Below, piece after piece: positions 16,168 through 25,930 of a stretch of DNA of 64,000 nt (positions are counted from its first letter, which is position 1; the number at the start of each line of letters is the position of its first letter). The DNA lies in assembly GCA_004282745.1 (NCBI GenBank), contig SHMT01000003.1, positions 1-64,000 of the forward strand, read 5' to 3'. The notes under the pieces were generated by a model. The model saw only the letters and a program-made list of their open reading frames with translations, searched no databases and was not told where the DNA came from. The position numbers and the translations under genes were made by a program. The stretch comes from Candidatus Scalindua sp. SCAELEC01. Lineage in GTDB: Bacteria > Planctomycetota > Brocadiia > Brocadiales > Scalinduaceae.

Positions 16168-19100
16168 ATGCCCATACATGTAGCGATAAATCACATTACA
16201 ACATATACATATGACAGACGTATCAATCTTGGTTCGCAGATCATTCGATTAAGACCCGCTCCACATTCCCGCACACCGGTTCTCAGCTATTCGTTAAAGA
16301 TTACACCCCATAACCATTTCATTAATTGGCAACAGGATCCGCAGGGAAACTATCTTGCCAGAGTGGTATTCCCGGATAAGACGGATATTTTCCGCGTAGA
16401 AGTCGATTTGACGGCAGATATGACCATAATAAATCCTTTTGATTTTTTTCTTGAAGAGTATGCCAAAGACTATCCTTTTCGATATGAATTATGGTTGGAG
16501 AAAGAACTTAAACCTTTTTTGGAAAAGAAACGTCATCAAGAGGTATTTAATAACTACCTGAGAACGATTGAGACGAAAAAACAGGTTACCATTGATTTTT
16601 TAGTTGGCCTGAATCAACGGCTTCATAATGACATTAAATATCTTATTAGATTGGAACATGGCGTTCAAACTCCTGAAGAAACTTTGGAAAAGAGCTCCGG
16701 CTCCTGCCGTGATTCTGCCTGGCTTCTTGTTAATCTATTGCGTCATAAGGGTCTTGCAGCCCGGTTTGTTTCCGGTTATCTCATTCAATTAAAGGCCGAT
16801 GTGAAGTCTCTTGACGGCCCATCGGGGGCAGAAAAAGATTTCACTGATCTGCATGCCTGGACTGAGGTATATTTGCCGGGAGCAGGGTGGATTGGATTGG
16901 ATCCGACCTCTGGTCTTTTGACAGGAGAGGGTCATGTCCCCCTCGTGGCAACACCTGAACCGGCTTCCGCCTCACCAATTACCGGCTTGCTTGATAAGTG
17001 TAAAGTAGATTTTAATCATGAAATGGTAGTAACAAGAATCCACGAAGATCCACGTGTTACAAAGCCGTTTACAGACGAACAGTGGGATAGTATTCACTCG
17101 ATTGGATTGCAGGTTGACAGGGGACTGGAAAAAGAGGATGTCAGATTAACCATGGGTGGTGAGCCGACATTTGTTTCCATTGATGACATGGAAGGAGGAG
17201 AGTGGAATACGGAAGCCTTAGGTAAAAACAAACGGTGTTTATCTGAGATTTTATTCAAACGGTTGAAAAACCGGTGGACACACGGAGCTCTTATTTATTC
17301 GGGGCAGGGAAAATGGTATCCAGGCGAACAGTTGCCGCGATGGGTTTTAGGATGCTGCTGGCGTAAGGATGGAAAAGCAATCTGGAAAGATGAGCGGTTG
17401 ATTGCGGACGAAACAAAGGAATACTCTTTTTCCACTGAACACGCTAATCAATTTATCAAAACACTCGCTGTGCATATAGGGGTTGATCCCTCCTGTATTA
17501 TTCCCGGATACGAAGATGTCTGGTATTATATATGGAAAGAAAAACGGCTTCCCAAAAATGTCGATCCGTTGAAATCGAAGCTAAAAGACGTTTTGGAGAG
17601 AAATCGGCTAGCAAAGATCTTTGACAAAGAATTAGGAGAGATCGTTGGGTTCGCTCTGCCATTAACAAGTAAAGAATCAGAAAAAACAACAAACTGGATA
17701 AGTGGCAGATGGCAGTTCCGAGACCAATATATGTATCTTATTCCCGGTGATTCACCAATGGGATTACGCATGCCTTTAGATTCTTTACCGTGGATCAGCC
17801 CTGAAGATATACCACAGGTGTATGAACGTGACCCCCTTGCTCAGGTTGAAGATTTTATCGATATTGATAATCATACTTCTGGAAGAACGCAAGAGTTAAA
17901 GAAACAATGGCAGAAAAAAACTCCGCGTAAGGAGGAATCGGATGAAGAGGTTGTTCGTACGGCTCTTTGTGTTCAGGCGCGAAACGGAATAATTTACCTA
18001 TTCGTTCCCCCGCTCTCCACCATAGAAAACTATCTTGATCTAATCGATAAGGTAGAAAAAACAGCTAAAGAATTAAGTATTCCTGTCATCATCGAAGGTT
18101 ACGCTCCTCCATACGATTCACGCATTGATTCTTTTAAAATAACACCTGATCCCGGGGTTATCGAAGTCAATGTAGCCCCTACCAGTAATTGGAAGGAATT
18201 GGTTCAGCAAACAACCTCTCTCTATCAAGAGGCCCATTTTTCCAGACTAGGGACAGAGAAGTTCATGCTTGATGGGAGGCACTCTGGAACTGGCGGAGGA
18301 AACCATGTGGTTTTGGGAGGTCATACTCCCGCAGACAGTCCCTTCTTAAGAAGACCTGATTTGTTGGCAAGTTTAGTTTCCTATTGGCATAATCATCCGT
18401 CTTTGTCCTATTTGTTTTCCGGTTTATTCGTCGGGCCGACAAGCCAGGCTCCACGTGTCGATGAGGGTCGGAGAGATAGTGTGTATGAGCTTGAGATTGC
18501 TATTCAACAAGTTAAGTCTGAAATCAGCAAGTCCGGTCAATGCCTCCCGTGGATTGTTGACCGTTTGTTTCGCCATATCCTCGTTGATGGAACGGGAAAT
18601 ACGCACAGGGCGGAATTCTGTATTGATAAACTGTTTTCTCCTGATTCATCAACCGGTAGATTAGGCCTGGTTGAATTTCGCAGTTTTGAAATGCCGCCTC
18701 ACGCTCAGATGAGCATTGTTCAGCAGTTATTAATCAGGGCGTTAATTCTGAAGTTCTGGAATAATGACTACTCTACAAAACTGGTTCGTTGGAACACAAC
18801 ACTGCATGACAGGTTTTTATTACCGCATTTTGTTCGCGAAGATTTCCAGGATGTCTTATGTGACTTAAATGAAGTCGGCATTGAGCTTGAAATGGATTAT
18901 TTTGATCCTCATTTTGAATTTCGCTTTCCGGTTATCGGCAGAGTCAATTATAAGGGGATTGAACTGGAACTAAGAACGGCGATTGAGCCCTGGTATGTTC
19001 TTGGAGAAGAACCGGCCGGAGGAGGGACAACACGCTTTGTTGATTCTTCCGTAGAGCGACTGCAAGTTAAGGTAAAAGGTGCCACTGATAAACGTTACAA

Positions 19101-19467
19101 AGTGTGTTGTAACAGAAGAGCACTTCCACTGCACCCTACAGGTCCGCAGGGTGAATACGTTGCGGGTATAAGATATCGGGCATGGCAGCCGCCATCTTGT
19201 TTACATCCAACGGTTCCAGCTCATGCACCTTTAACATTTGATATCGTGGATACCTGGTCCATGCGGTCAATCGGCGGTTGTGTTTATCATGTCGCACATC
19301 CCGGTGGCCGAAACTATGAGACGTTTCCTGTAAACGCTTATGAGGCCGACGCCCGACGAGCGGCAAGATTTTTTAAAATAGGACATACTCCCGGAACATT
19401 AATGAGTCTGCCACAAGCAGAACAGAATCCTGATTTTCCGTTTACTTTGGATCTCAGAAGAGCATAA
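16168..19467 (+). CDS. Transglutaminase-like / DUF2126 fusion protein
   Basis: This 1099-residue cytoplasmic protein has an N-terminal bacterial transglutaminase-like domain. It starts 'IHVAINHITTYTYDRRI', with catalytic triad C180 (SGSCRDSAW), H229 (LHAWTEVYLPGAGW) and D245 (GLDPTSG). The remainder (about 300-1090) is DUF2126, with 'LTMGGEPTFVSIDDM', 'SGQGKWYPGEQLPRW', 'GTGGGNHVVLGG' and 'HAEFCIDKLF'-type motifs. The domain order and size match the two-domain proteins of this operon type. The triad looks complete, so peptidase or amide-transfer activity is plausible. It follows the alpha-E gene by 33 bp with GGAGGAA upstream. Confidence 0.92.
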   Translation: MPIHVAINHITTYTYDRRINLGSQIIRLRPAPHSRTPVLSYSLKITPHNHFINWQQDPQGNYLARVVFPDKTDIFRVEVDLTADMTIINPFDFFLEEYAKDYPFRYELWLEKELKPFLEKKRHQEVFNNYLRTIETKKQVTIDFLVGLNQRLHNDIKYLIRLEHGVQTPEETLEKSSGSCRDSAWLLVNLLRHKGLAARFVSGYLIQLKADVKSLDGPSGAEKDFTDLHAWTEVYLPGAGWIGLDPTSGLLTGEGHVPLVATPEPASASPITGLLDKCKVDFNHEMVVTRIHEDPRVTKPFTDEQWDSIHSIGLQVDRGLEKEDVRLTMGGEPTFVSIDDMEGGEWNTEALGKNKRCLSEILFKRLKNRWTHGALIYSGQGKWYPGEQLPRWVLGCCWRKDGKAIWKDERLIADETKEYSFSTEHANQFIKTLAVHIGVDPSCIIPGYEDVWYYIWKEKRLPKNVDPLKSKLKDVLERNRLAKIFDKELGEIVGFALPLTSKESEKTTNWISGRWQFRDQYMYLIPGDSPMGLRMPLDSLPWISPEDIPQVYERDPLAQVEDFIDIDNHTSGRTQELKKQWQKKTPRKEESDEEVVRTALCVQARNGIIYLFVPPLSTIENYLDLIDKVEKTAKELSIPVIIEGYAPPYDSRIDSFKITPDPGVIEVNVAPTSNWKELVQQTTSLYQEAHFSRLGTEKFMLDGRHSGTGGGNHVVLGGHTPADSPFLRRPDLLASLVSYWHNHPSLSYLFSGLFVGPTSQAPRVDEGRRDSVYELEIAIQQVKSEISKSGQCLPWIVDRLFRHILVDGTGNTHRAEFCIDKLFSPDSSTGRLGLVEFRSFEMPPHAQMSIVQQLLIRALILKFWNNDYSTKLVRWNTTLHDRFLLPHFVREDFQDVLCDLNEVGIELEMDYFDPHFEFRFPVIGRVNYKGIELELRTAIEPWYVLGEEPAGGGTTRFVDSSVERLQVKVKGATDKRYKVCCNRRALPLHPTGPQGEYVAGIRYRAWQPPSCLHPTVPAHAPLTFDIVDTWSMRSIGGCVYHVAHPGGRNYETFPVNAYEADARRAARFFKIGHTPGTLMSLPQAEQNPDFPFTLDLRRA

Positions 19468-19562
19468 CTTCTTACGTCAAAGTTTTAAGAAGCTCTTTGT
19501 AAAAAGCCTTCTACGCTGTGAACAGAAACATTCAACAGTCTGATTATTATCTTGAGGCTATT

Positions 19563-20639
19563 ATGAAAATCTATAACTGTAATGTTTGTGATGAATTAAT
19601 TTATTTTGAAAATACCCAGTGTCTGAACTGCGGTTCACTTCTGGGATATTTACCGGTTCTTGATACCATGAGTTCACTGGAGGCGATTGACGGGTCGCTC
19701 TGGAAGACCCTGACTCCGGAAGCCCGGGGGGATCTTTACAGGAAATGCCATAATTACAAAGAAGAAAATGTGTGCAATTGGATGATTCCCATGGATGACA
19801 TGAACGCTTTTTGTCTTTCGTGTCGCCTTGATGAGATAATTCCTGATTTAAGTATTTCAGAAAATCGCGAATATTGGCGGCGTCTTGAAGAAGCCAAACG
19901 TCGATTGGTCTACAGTTTGTTACGATTAGGCTTGCCACTGAGAAACAAACAGGAAGATCCTGAGAATGGCTTGGGTTTTGCTTTTTTGGCTGAGGACAAA
20001 AAGCCTCGAATAAAAGAATCCAGAAAAGTCATAACTGGACATGCGCAGGGTAAAATTACCATTAATATCTCCGAGGCAAATGATGCTATCAGAGAAAAAA
20101 TGAGATTAAATCTGAATGAACGATATCGGACTCTGTTGGGACATTTTCGACATGAGATCGGGCATTATTACTGGTTTTTATTTATAGGAAAAAATAGAGG
20201 ATTACTCTCCCAGTTTCGAGATGTATTTGGCAATGAACAGGAAAACTACAATCAAGCTTTGAAACACTACTATTCAGAGGGGGCATCTGCAGACTGGCAA
20301 CAGCAGTTTGTGAGTGCCTATGCCAGTTCCCATCCCTGGGAGGACTGGGCAGAAAGCTGGGCACATTATCTGCATATGTTTGACACGTTAGAAACAGCAC
20401 GTGCATGGGGATTGACGGTCAGATTTAAAAAAGGAAACGAACTGAGAGCCATACATCTTGAACACAATTTATTGTCTTTTGAAGAGATGCGAAATCAGTG
20501 GATATATTTAAGCTGTTCGTTAAACAGCCTCAATAGAAGCATGGGGATGAAAGATGTATATCCGTTTGTCTGGTCTGAGACGGCAATTGAGAAGTTACGC
20601 TTTATACAACAAGTTATTATTACGCTGAAAGAGAGGTGA
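19563..20639 (+). CDS. Zinc-ribbon metallopeptidase (Peptidase_Mx type)
   Basis: This 358-residue protein has an N-terminal zinc ribbon (C6, C9, C20, C23) followed by a second Cys cluster (C71, C84, C87). It has a metalloprotease site H197-E-I-G-H201, and a likely third ligand in 'WEDWAESWAHYLHM' about 90 residues on. This matches the putative zinc-binding metallopeptidases (PF15887-like) found in Anbu operons. I chose ATG 19563 because the zinc ribbon begins there; an upstream GTG at 19518 would only add an unconserved leader. It ends 4 bp before the Anbu gene, so the two proteases are almost surely co-expressed. Confidence 0.85.
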   Translation: MKIYNCNVCDELIYFENTQCLNCGSLLGYLPVLDTMSSLEAIDGSLWKTLTPEARGDLYRKCHNYKEENVCNWMIPMDDMNAFCLSCRLDEIIPDLSISENREYWRRLEEAKRRLVYSLLRLGLPLRNKQEDPENGLGFAFLAEDKKPRIKESRKVITGHAQGKITINISEANDAIREKMRLNLNERYRTLLGHFRHEIGHYYWFLFIGKNRGLLSQFRDVFGNEQENYNQALKHYYSEGASADWQQQFVSAYASSHPWEDWAESWAHYLHMFDTLETARAWGLTVRFKKGNELRAIHLEHNLLSFEEMRNQWIYLSCSLNSLNRSMGMKDVYPFVWSETAIEKLRFIQQVIITLKER

Positions 20640-20643
20640 GGCA

Positions 20644-21378
20644 ATGACGTTTTGTTCCATGATAAAAGTAAAGGAAGGGTTGATTGGTATTGCCGATACG
20701 AGGATTACCAGCGGTACGGAACTTACAACTGCTAAAAAGATTACTGTCAGACAGATATCAGGAAAAAAACATGCATTTTTCATTATGACGTCAGGATTAA
20801 GGTCAGTTCGGGATAAGGCTCTTACCTATTTTCAGGAGGTTATTGATGAACAGGATCTGGAGTTTAACAAGCTTTATAAAGTAGTCAATGCCTTTGCTGA
20901 ACAGGTAAGACGTGTGGAAAAGGAAGATGGTACTTCATTATTAAAAGGTGGACTAGTCTTTGATCTTTACTCCTTAGTAGCAGGACAGCTTGAGGATGAC
21001 GATGAGCATATGGTATTTATGCTTTACCCTCAAGGTAATTGGGTTGAGATGACAGAGAGCAGTCCGTACTTTATTATTGGAAGTAGCGGATATGGAAAGC
21101 CCATTCTGCAGCGTGTTCTTAAATACAACTCCCCAATAAGATTTGCGCTAAAGGCAGGTTTTCTTGCGTTTGACGCTACCAGGATTAGCTCCACGGATGT
21201 TGGATACCCCATTGATATTGTTATACAAAAGAAGGATGAGCATAAAATTATTGAGCATCGGTTTGAATATGACGATTTGCAAAAATATTCTAAGTGGTGG
21301 CAAAAAAAAATCTCCACCGGAATAAAAGACTTGCCTGAAGATTGGGTAAATACCGTTTTTTCAAAATTTAAGATGTAA
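20644..21378 (+). CDS. Anbu, proteasome-type protease
   Basis: This 244-residue Ntn-hydrolase of the ancestral beta-subunit (Anbu) family begins 'MTFCSMIKVKEGLIGIADTRITSGTE'. Removal of Met exposes Thr1, the nucleophile. Asp17 (in ADTR) and Lys at 30/31 fit the proteasome catalytic set. 'MTSGLRSVRDKALTYF' and 'GSSGYGKP' are further family blocks. Unlike proteasomes there is no alpha-subunit or ATPase nearby; Anbu assembles alone in studied cases. The strong ribosome binding site GAGAGGTGAGG overlaps the end of the metallopeptidase gene. As the last gene of the operon it probably acts on products or tagged targets of the ligase genes (inference). Confidence 0.92.
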   Translation: MTFCSMIKVKEGLIGIADTRITSGTELTTAKKITVRQISGKKHAFFIMTSGLRSVRDKALTYFQEVIDEQDLEFNKLYKVVNAFAEQVRRVEKEDGTSLLKGGLVFDLYSLVAGQLEDDDEHMVFMLYPQGNWVEMTESSPYFIIGSSGYGKPILQRVLKYNSPIRFALKAGFLAFDATRISSTDVGYPIDIVIQKKDEHKIIEHRFEYDDLQKYSKWWQKKISTGIKDLPEDWVNTVFSKFKM

Positions 21379-21486
21379 AAACAGAATCAATTTCATTGTA
21401 TTGAAATAATTTAAAACCTTAATTCCTCTAGATTATTCTTCTATTTTTTACTCGCTTTCAAGAAACAATTCCTTATCATTCTCATA

Positions 21487-23007
21487 ATGATATCCCTACT
21501 TGACTGGCTCGTACTCCTCCTCTATGCGGGCATCGTAATTACCATTGGATATTTCGCAGGGAAACGGGAAAGCACAACCGATGACTATTTCCTGGGGAGC
21601 CGTAAAATGCCCTGGTTTTCTGTCATGATCTCCATTTACGCCACCTCACTTTCTGCACTTACCTTTATCGGTGTGCCGGGAGCTGCATTCGGAGGCGATT
21701 TTGTCTACCTTCAGCTGGCAATCGGAGATCTGGTCGGACGTGTCCTGATCTCTCTTTTACTCTTAACCGCATACTACAAGAGTCAGATAACAACTATTTA
21801 TGAATTTCTCGGTCACCGTTTTGGACCGAGAAGTCGCGATGCGGGGACCGGGTTTTTTATCCTTACACGATTACTGGCAAGCGGCGTTCGCCTGGCAGGT
21901 TGCGCCATAGCCCTTTCCGTAGTCTTTGATATCCCCCTCAATAGGGCGATCGTTCTCATCGCCGTAGTAGCCCTTGTTTACACCACGCTGGGAGGAATTA
22001 AGGCCGTCATATGGACCGATACGCTCCAGTTCCTTCTCTTTCTGGGAGGGGCATCCGTAACACTGTTTGTTATCTTTTCTTCTCTTCCGGGAGGATTCAA
22101 TGAATTTGTACAAATCGGGTCAGAATTTGGAAAATTCCAGATCCTTCATGTTTCCGTCTCACCATCACACCCTGATTTCTTCTTAAACCTCAATAGCCCT
22201 AATGCGCTTGCTGCGGGTTTGTTGTTTGGGTGCTTTACCACCTTTGCGGTACTCGGGACCGACCAAGACCTTGTACAACGGATGCTGACGTGCGATCACG
22301 TAAAGAAGAGTCAAAAGGCCTTACTTTGGACAGCAGTACTTAATTTCCCCATCACATTTCTTTTTTTATGTGTGGGGGCCGCTCTCTTTTCGTATTATCA
22401 AGTTGTCCCTGATTCAACCGTTGATGCTTTTATTGCTACCAACCACAACGATTACATTTTCCCCCATTTCATCAAAACCGTACTCCAACCTGGATTACGG
22501 GGTCTCTTGATAGCGGCACTGCTTGCAGCAGCCATGTCATCGCTTGATTCCGCCCTTAATGCCCTCTCCTCCACCTTTTATATTGATATTTATAAACGAT
22601 ACATTCGTCCTGCAACAGACGAAAAACATGCGGTGAAGATCTCTCGGTATTTTGTCGTACTCTTTGCCGCAGCACTGGCCCTCATAGCGATGAAGTTTGG
22701 TACAACCGAATCTGTTTTGTGGCTTGGATTCAGGATTTTTGGTTATACGTATGGCGCCATGATCGGAATCTTCCTCCTTGCCGTCCTTACCCATAATCGG
22801 GGGAATGACATTGCCAATATTGTCATCATGATAACGAGCGTAATCGTGGTTGTATTTCTTACCGCTGATTCAGTTGGACCATTCCAGGAAATCCGTTCAA
22901 CCCTGCTCTTCCCTTTAGGAGTAGACAAAATTGCCTGGAAATGGTCGATCATAATAGGTTCAATATGGACATTTGGGATTGGTGCACTTTTTCCAAAGAG
23001 GGCATAA
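21487..23007 (+). CDS. Sodium:solute symporter (SSS family)
   Basis: This 506-residue inner-membrane transporter has about 13 hydrophobic spans. It has family motifs 'YFAGKRESTTDDYFLGSRKMPWF' at the start (split over two helices), 'SALTFIGVPG', 'TTLGGIKAVIWTDTLQF' and 'LIAALLAAAMSSLDSALNA', where the Ser-Ser-Asp-Ser cluster is the usual Na+ site. The substrate (sugar, amino acid, sialic acid or similar) cannot be told from sequence alone. It is preceded by 108 bp of non-coding DNA after the Anbu operon, so it is probably a separate unit, perhaps with the PBP4 gene downstream. Confidence 0.9.
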   Translation: MISLLDWLVLLLYAGIVITIGYFAGKRESTTDDYFLGSRKMPWFSVMISIYATSLSALTFIGVPGAAFGGDFVYLQLAIGDLVGRVLISLLLLTAYYKSQITTIYEFLGHRFGPRSRDAGTGFFILTRLLASGVRLAGCAIALSVVFDIPLNRAIVLIAVVALVYTTLGGIKAVIWTDTLQFLLFLGGASVTLFVIFSSLPGGFNEFVQIGSEFGKFQILHVSVSPSHPDFFLNLNSPNALAAGLLFGCFTTFAVLGTDQDLVQRMLTCDHVKKSQKALLWTAVLNFPITFLFLCVGAALFSYYQVVPDSTVDAFIATNHNDYIFPHFIKTVLQPGLRGLLIAALLAAAMSSLDSALNALSSTFYIDIYKRYIRPATDEKHAVKISRYFVVLFAAALALIAMKFGTTESVLWLGFRIFGYTYGAMIGIFLLAVLTHNRGNDIANIVIMITSVIVVVFLTADSVGPFQEIRSTLLFPLGVDKIAWKWSIIIGSIWTFGIGALFPKRA

Positions 23008-23124
23008 AGAGTTCTCCTCTTAACGTACTTTTTCCAAAACTCCTTCTGTTTTAATTTTTCTCTTGCGCTCTTCGAACCTTTACTGAGTGCCAAGACTATA
23101 CCTTTTTGAGAGGCCATTGTAATA

Positions 23125-24630
23125 ATGAAATTCCATATTCTCTATTTAAAAAACAAAACTCTTTTAATCGTTGTCCTCTTCTCTTACCTCCTACCATTAC
23201 ACTCATTCATTGCTACGGCTTTTGCAAAAGAGGACATCTCTCAGATTTTTCAGAAACAGATAAACCGTCCGAAATTAAAACATGCCCAATGGAGCTTTTA
23301 TGCAGAGTATGCGGACACAGGAGAGAATATCGTAGACTTTAACGGCGAGAAAAGCCTCGCCCCCGCCTCCGGGCTCAAGGCAATTACCACGGGAGTAGCC
23401 CTCATGCTATTGGGTGAAGGATTCAGATTTGAAACAAACCTCTATTATGATGGGGAAATTTCAGATACTGGAATATTGCAAGGTAATCTTTACCTCGTTG
23501 GAGGAGGTGACCCCACACTCGGTTCAGATCAAGTAAAGGGTTCTCCCGGTTTGGAAAAGCTGATGCAAACGTGGGTAGTATCAGTAAGAAAATTAAAAAT
23601 TCATCAGATAACGGGTAGTGTTATTGTCGACACCTCTTTTTTCGACCAGGAAACGGTTCCCGATTTTTGGACCTGGTCCGATATCGGCAACTACTTTGGA
23701 GCCGGTTCCAGCGCATTATGTATCCATGATAATCTATACTCTCTCTTTTTTAAACCCGGGAGCCGTGTAGGTGATAGTGCAGAAATCGTTCGAACTGAAC
23801 CCAAAGTGGAAGATATTGAATTTGATAATCATATGCGTACGGGGAAGATTGGTTCAGGAGATAACGGATACATTTACTGTGCCCCAAAGCAGCGGGTTGC
23901 AACAGTACGCGGCACAATCCCTGCCGGTGTTAAAGAATTTTCAATCAAGGGTTCGATACCGGATCCACCTCTCTTTGCCGCACACTATCTTACGGAATGG
24001 TTATACAGGAGTAGTGTACCTGTCTCCGGAACGGCAACCGTCACAAACCGACGACGGAATTATCAAGATGAAAAAAAGATCTGCTCCATCTATTCACCAC
24101 CTTTGACTGACATCATAAAAATTACCAACAAAAAAAGTATCAATCTTTACGCGGAACAGTTGGTAAAGATGGTTGCACACAAAGGCACCGGTATCGGGAG
24201 CACCAAAAGAGGTATCCCCATAATAGAAAACACCCTTAATTCTCTTGGGATAGATACGGGAGGATTCTCTCTATTTGATGGAAGTGGATTGTCCAGAAAT
24301 ACGATGGTAACGACAAAGATATGTGCCAAATTTTTATCGGCAATGGCAAAGCAGAAGGCATTTGATACTTTTTACAATTCACTTTCAGTTGCCGGAGACC
24401 CGAGAGATATAGGTCATGTAAAGAAATTTGGAGTTGGAACGCCTCTCGCTTTTAATGCAAGAGTAAAAACAGGCTACATCAAGGGTGTACGCAGCCATTC
24501 AGGTTATGTCAGATCCCGTTCCGGAAGGCTCATATCCTTTTCTCTCATCTGCAACAACTTTTCCTCTCCTACAAGAACCATTGACTCAATCCATCAATCT
24601 GTATTGGTCAAATTAGCAAATCTGCAATAA
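23125..24630 (+). CDS. dacB: D-alanyl-D-alanine carboxypeptidase/endopeptidase (PBP4, S13)
   Basis: This 501-residue exported enzyme trims and cleaves peptidoglycan cross-links. Residues ~10-34 form a signal peptide or anchor ending ATAFA. All three penicillin-binding motifs of family S13 are present: S82-G-L-K85, S338-I-N340 and K448-T-G450. 'GDPTLGS' and 'DGSGLSRNTMVTT' are further family marks. The presence shows that this organism handles a peptidoglycan wall. It lies 118 bp after the symporter gene. Confidence 0.92.
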   Translation: MKFHILYLKNKTLLIVVLFSYLLPLHSFIATAFAKEDISQIFQKQINRPKLKHAQWSFYAEYADTGENIVDFNGEKSLAPASGLKAITTGVALMLLGEGFRFETNLYYDGEISDTGILQGNLYLVGGGDPTLGSDQVKGSPGLEKLMQTWVVSVRKLKIHQITGSVIVDTSFFDQETVPDFWTWSDIGNYFGAGSSALCIHDNLYSLFFKPGSRVGDSAEIVRTEPKVEDIEFDNHMRTGKIGSGDNGYIYCAPKQRVATVRGTIPAGVKEFSIKGSIPDPPLFAAHYLTEWLYRSSVPVSGTATVTNRRRNYQDEKKICSIYSPPLTDIIKITNKKSINLYAEQLVKMVAHKGTGIGSTKRGIPIIENTLNSLGIDTGGFSLFDGSGLSRNTMVTTKICAKFLSAMAKQKAFDTFYNSLSVAGDPRDIGHVKKFGVGTPLAFNARVKTGYIKGVRSHSGYVRSRSGRLISFSLICNNFSSPTRTIDSIHQSVLVKLANLQ

Positions 24631-24647
24631 TGTTTAAGCAGATACAC

Positions 24648-24673
24648 GAAAACCTATTTGGTTTTCGGTTTTA
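24648..24673. repeat. Repeat family B fragment
   Basis: GAAAACCTATTTGGTTTTCGG (read from 24648) resembles the hairpin end of repeat B (6939-7046 and 60584-60697). The rest is diverged. It might be a remnant or an independent hairpin after the PBP4 stop. Confidence 0.35.
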
Positions 24674-24891
24674 TCTGTAGTTTTGATTGTAAACACGACA
24701 TGGTTAACCATTGTATTGACAGGAAAATAGTTAAAACACTCTTGGGGAGAGGAAGAGGTATCCCTCTTTCGGTTCCAACTTATGAAAAAACACTTGCATA
24801 ATTTTCCCCTGCGTCTATAATCGCAGGTTCTTATAGTGTTTCAACATTACTCTCTATCACCTTAATTCAAGAGCTTCATTTCAGGAAAATT

Positions 24892-25509
24892 ATGAGAAAC
24901 CATCTACCATTGATTACGCTTGTTTTTTCTTTCATATTCGTTTCCACATCGGTCCTCCGGCTGGCTGAATCAGGGGAACCGGCACACATAAACTTACGCT
25001 CCACATATAAAATCTTAACAGAACCAGAAGTATTAGCATGGCAGAAATCTCTGAGCGAAGAGTATAAGGACAATGTTACTGGGAACAGAATCGTTAACCA
25101 CAATTATAGGCTGGACACAATAAATGGTAACAGCGTAGTAATTGACAATGTTACCGGTCTCATGTGGCATCAGTCGGGTTCTAAGGTGGGAACAACATGG
25201 CAAGATGCTCAAAAATGGATAGACAGCCTCAACAGTGAAGGATATGCAGGTTTTACCGACTGGAGATTACCAACCTTAGAAGAGGCCGCATCACTACTAC
25301 AATCAGAAGCAAGTGATTACGGACTGTACATCGACTCGCTGTTTGACAAAAAGCAGAAATATATCTGGACCGGTGATATTTACGCTGATCCAGATAGGTG
25401 GTATGTTGACTTTGACGAAGGTAAAGTTATATGGAGTAGTAAGTGGATTTATGGCTTCAATAGGAACCTGCGGATCAACTTCGCCCGTCCTGTTCGTACG
25501 AGTAAATGA
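24892..25509 (+). CDS. Secreted DUF1566 (Lcl-type) protein
   Basis: This 205-residue exported protein has a signal peptide at residues 1-26. The DUF1566 domain is recognised from 'VIDNVTGLMWHQSG' and 'TWQDAQKWIDSLN', then 'GFTDWRLPTLEEAASLL', and later 'YIWTGD' and 'WYVDFDEGKV', ending 'FARPVRT'. This C-type-lectin-like fold is distantly related to formylglycine-generating enzyme, but the Cys pair of that enzyme is absent. It is therefore not a sulfatase activator. Related domains occur in surface adhesins; the exact role here is unknown. It is a single gene, followed by the riboswitch region. Confidence 0.82.
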   Translation: MRNHLPLITLVFSFIFVSTSVLRLAESGEPAHINLRSTYKILTEPEVLAWQKSLSEEYKDNVTGNRIVNHNYRLDTINGNSVVIDNVTGLMWHQSGSKVGTTWQDAQKWIDSLNSEGYAGFTDWRLPTLEEAASLLQSEASDYGLYIDSLFDKKQKYIWTGDIYADPDRWYVDFDEGKVIWSSKWIYGFNRNLRINFARPVRTSK

Positions 25510-25667
25510 TGTAGACTTTACATTGATTACCCCTCACACTATATTCCTGCACTCTTTTACTTTACCGTTGCATAATAACAGCAAAAGGGTTCAGAACAAA
25601 ATGAAGATTTTTCATTGATAAATCATTAAGATTTGTTACAATTTCCTATGTGATTTCAATACAAATT

Positions 25668-25755
25668 AAAGGCAAACTCTGAGTGATCAGAGGACGCAAA
25701 GTATTGGGTCTTTGCTATTTCAAGGAAGTAGCACAAAGATAGCCTTACTGCCAAA
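25668..25755 (+). ncRNA. c-di-GMP-I (GEMM-I) riboswitch aptamer
   Basis: The sequence has the GEMM-I order: AAAGGCAAAC, then a P1b hairpin CTCTGA-GTGA-TCAGAG capped by a GNRA tetraloop, then GACGCAAAG. P2 follows with GGGTCTTTGC pairing to GCACAAAGAT, closing with GATAGCC. The base before CAAAC is G, as in c-di-GMP-binding aptamers rather than cGAMP-type ones (by knowledge of Vc2 G20). The 3' edge runs into the 5' arm of the terminator at 25741, so ligand binding could control transcript read-through. The next gene downstream is 26092. Confidence 0.85.
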
Positions 25756-25793
25756 CGAAATGAGATGACTACCTTGGCAGTAAGGCTTTTTTT
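25741..25793 (+). terminator. Rho-independent terminator, expression platform of riboswitch
   Basis: AGCCTTACTGCCAA pairs with TTGGCAGTAAGGCT (14 bp) around an 18-base loop and is followed by TTTTTTT. It overlaps the last bases of the aptamer. Confidence 0.9.
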
Positions 25794-25915
25794 GTCTCCT
25801 CAAGGTCTTTCATCCCCTTTTACTGTATGGAATCCCCGTCATAGAAAATTTTATCTAATCGGCATTTACTATTACAAGTTCTTTTAATTCAACTAGATGC
25901 ATTCTGCTGTTTTTT

Positions 25916-25930
25916 CGGCATACAATTTGC
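25916..25930 (+). promoter_or_regulatory. Candidate sigma-54 promoter
   Basis: CGGCATACAATTTGC has the GG-N10-GC spacing and GGCA/TTGC cores of -24/-12 promoters (one mismatch at the first T). It lies after the riboswitch terminator and 160 bp before the lipoprotein gene, so it may drive that operon independently. Confidence 0.4.

Noticed and set aside
24892-25509. Formylglycine-generating enzyme for the sulfatase
   Set aside because: The fold is related (DUF1566), but the Cys pair and core motifs of the enzyme are missing, and it is 22 kb from the sulfatase.
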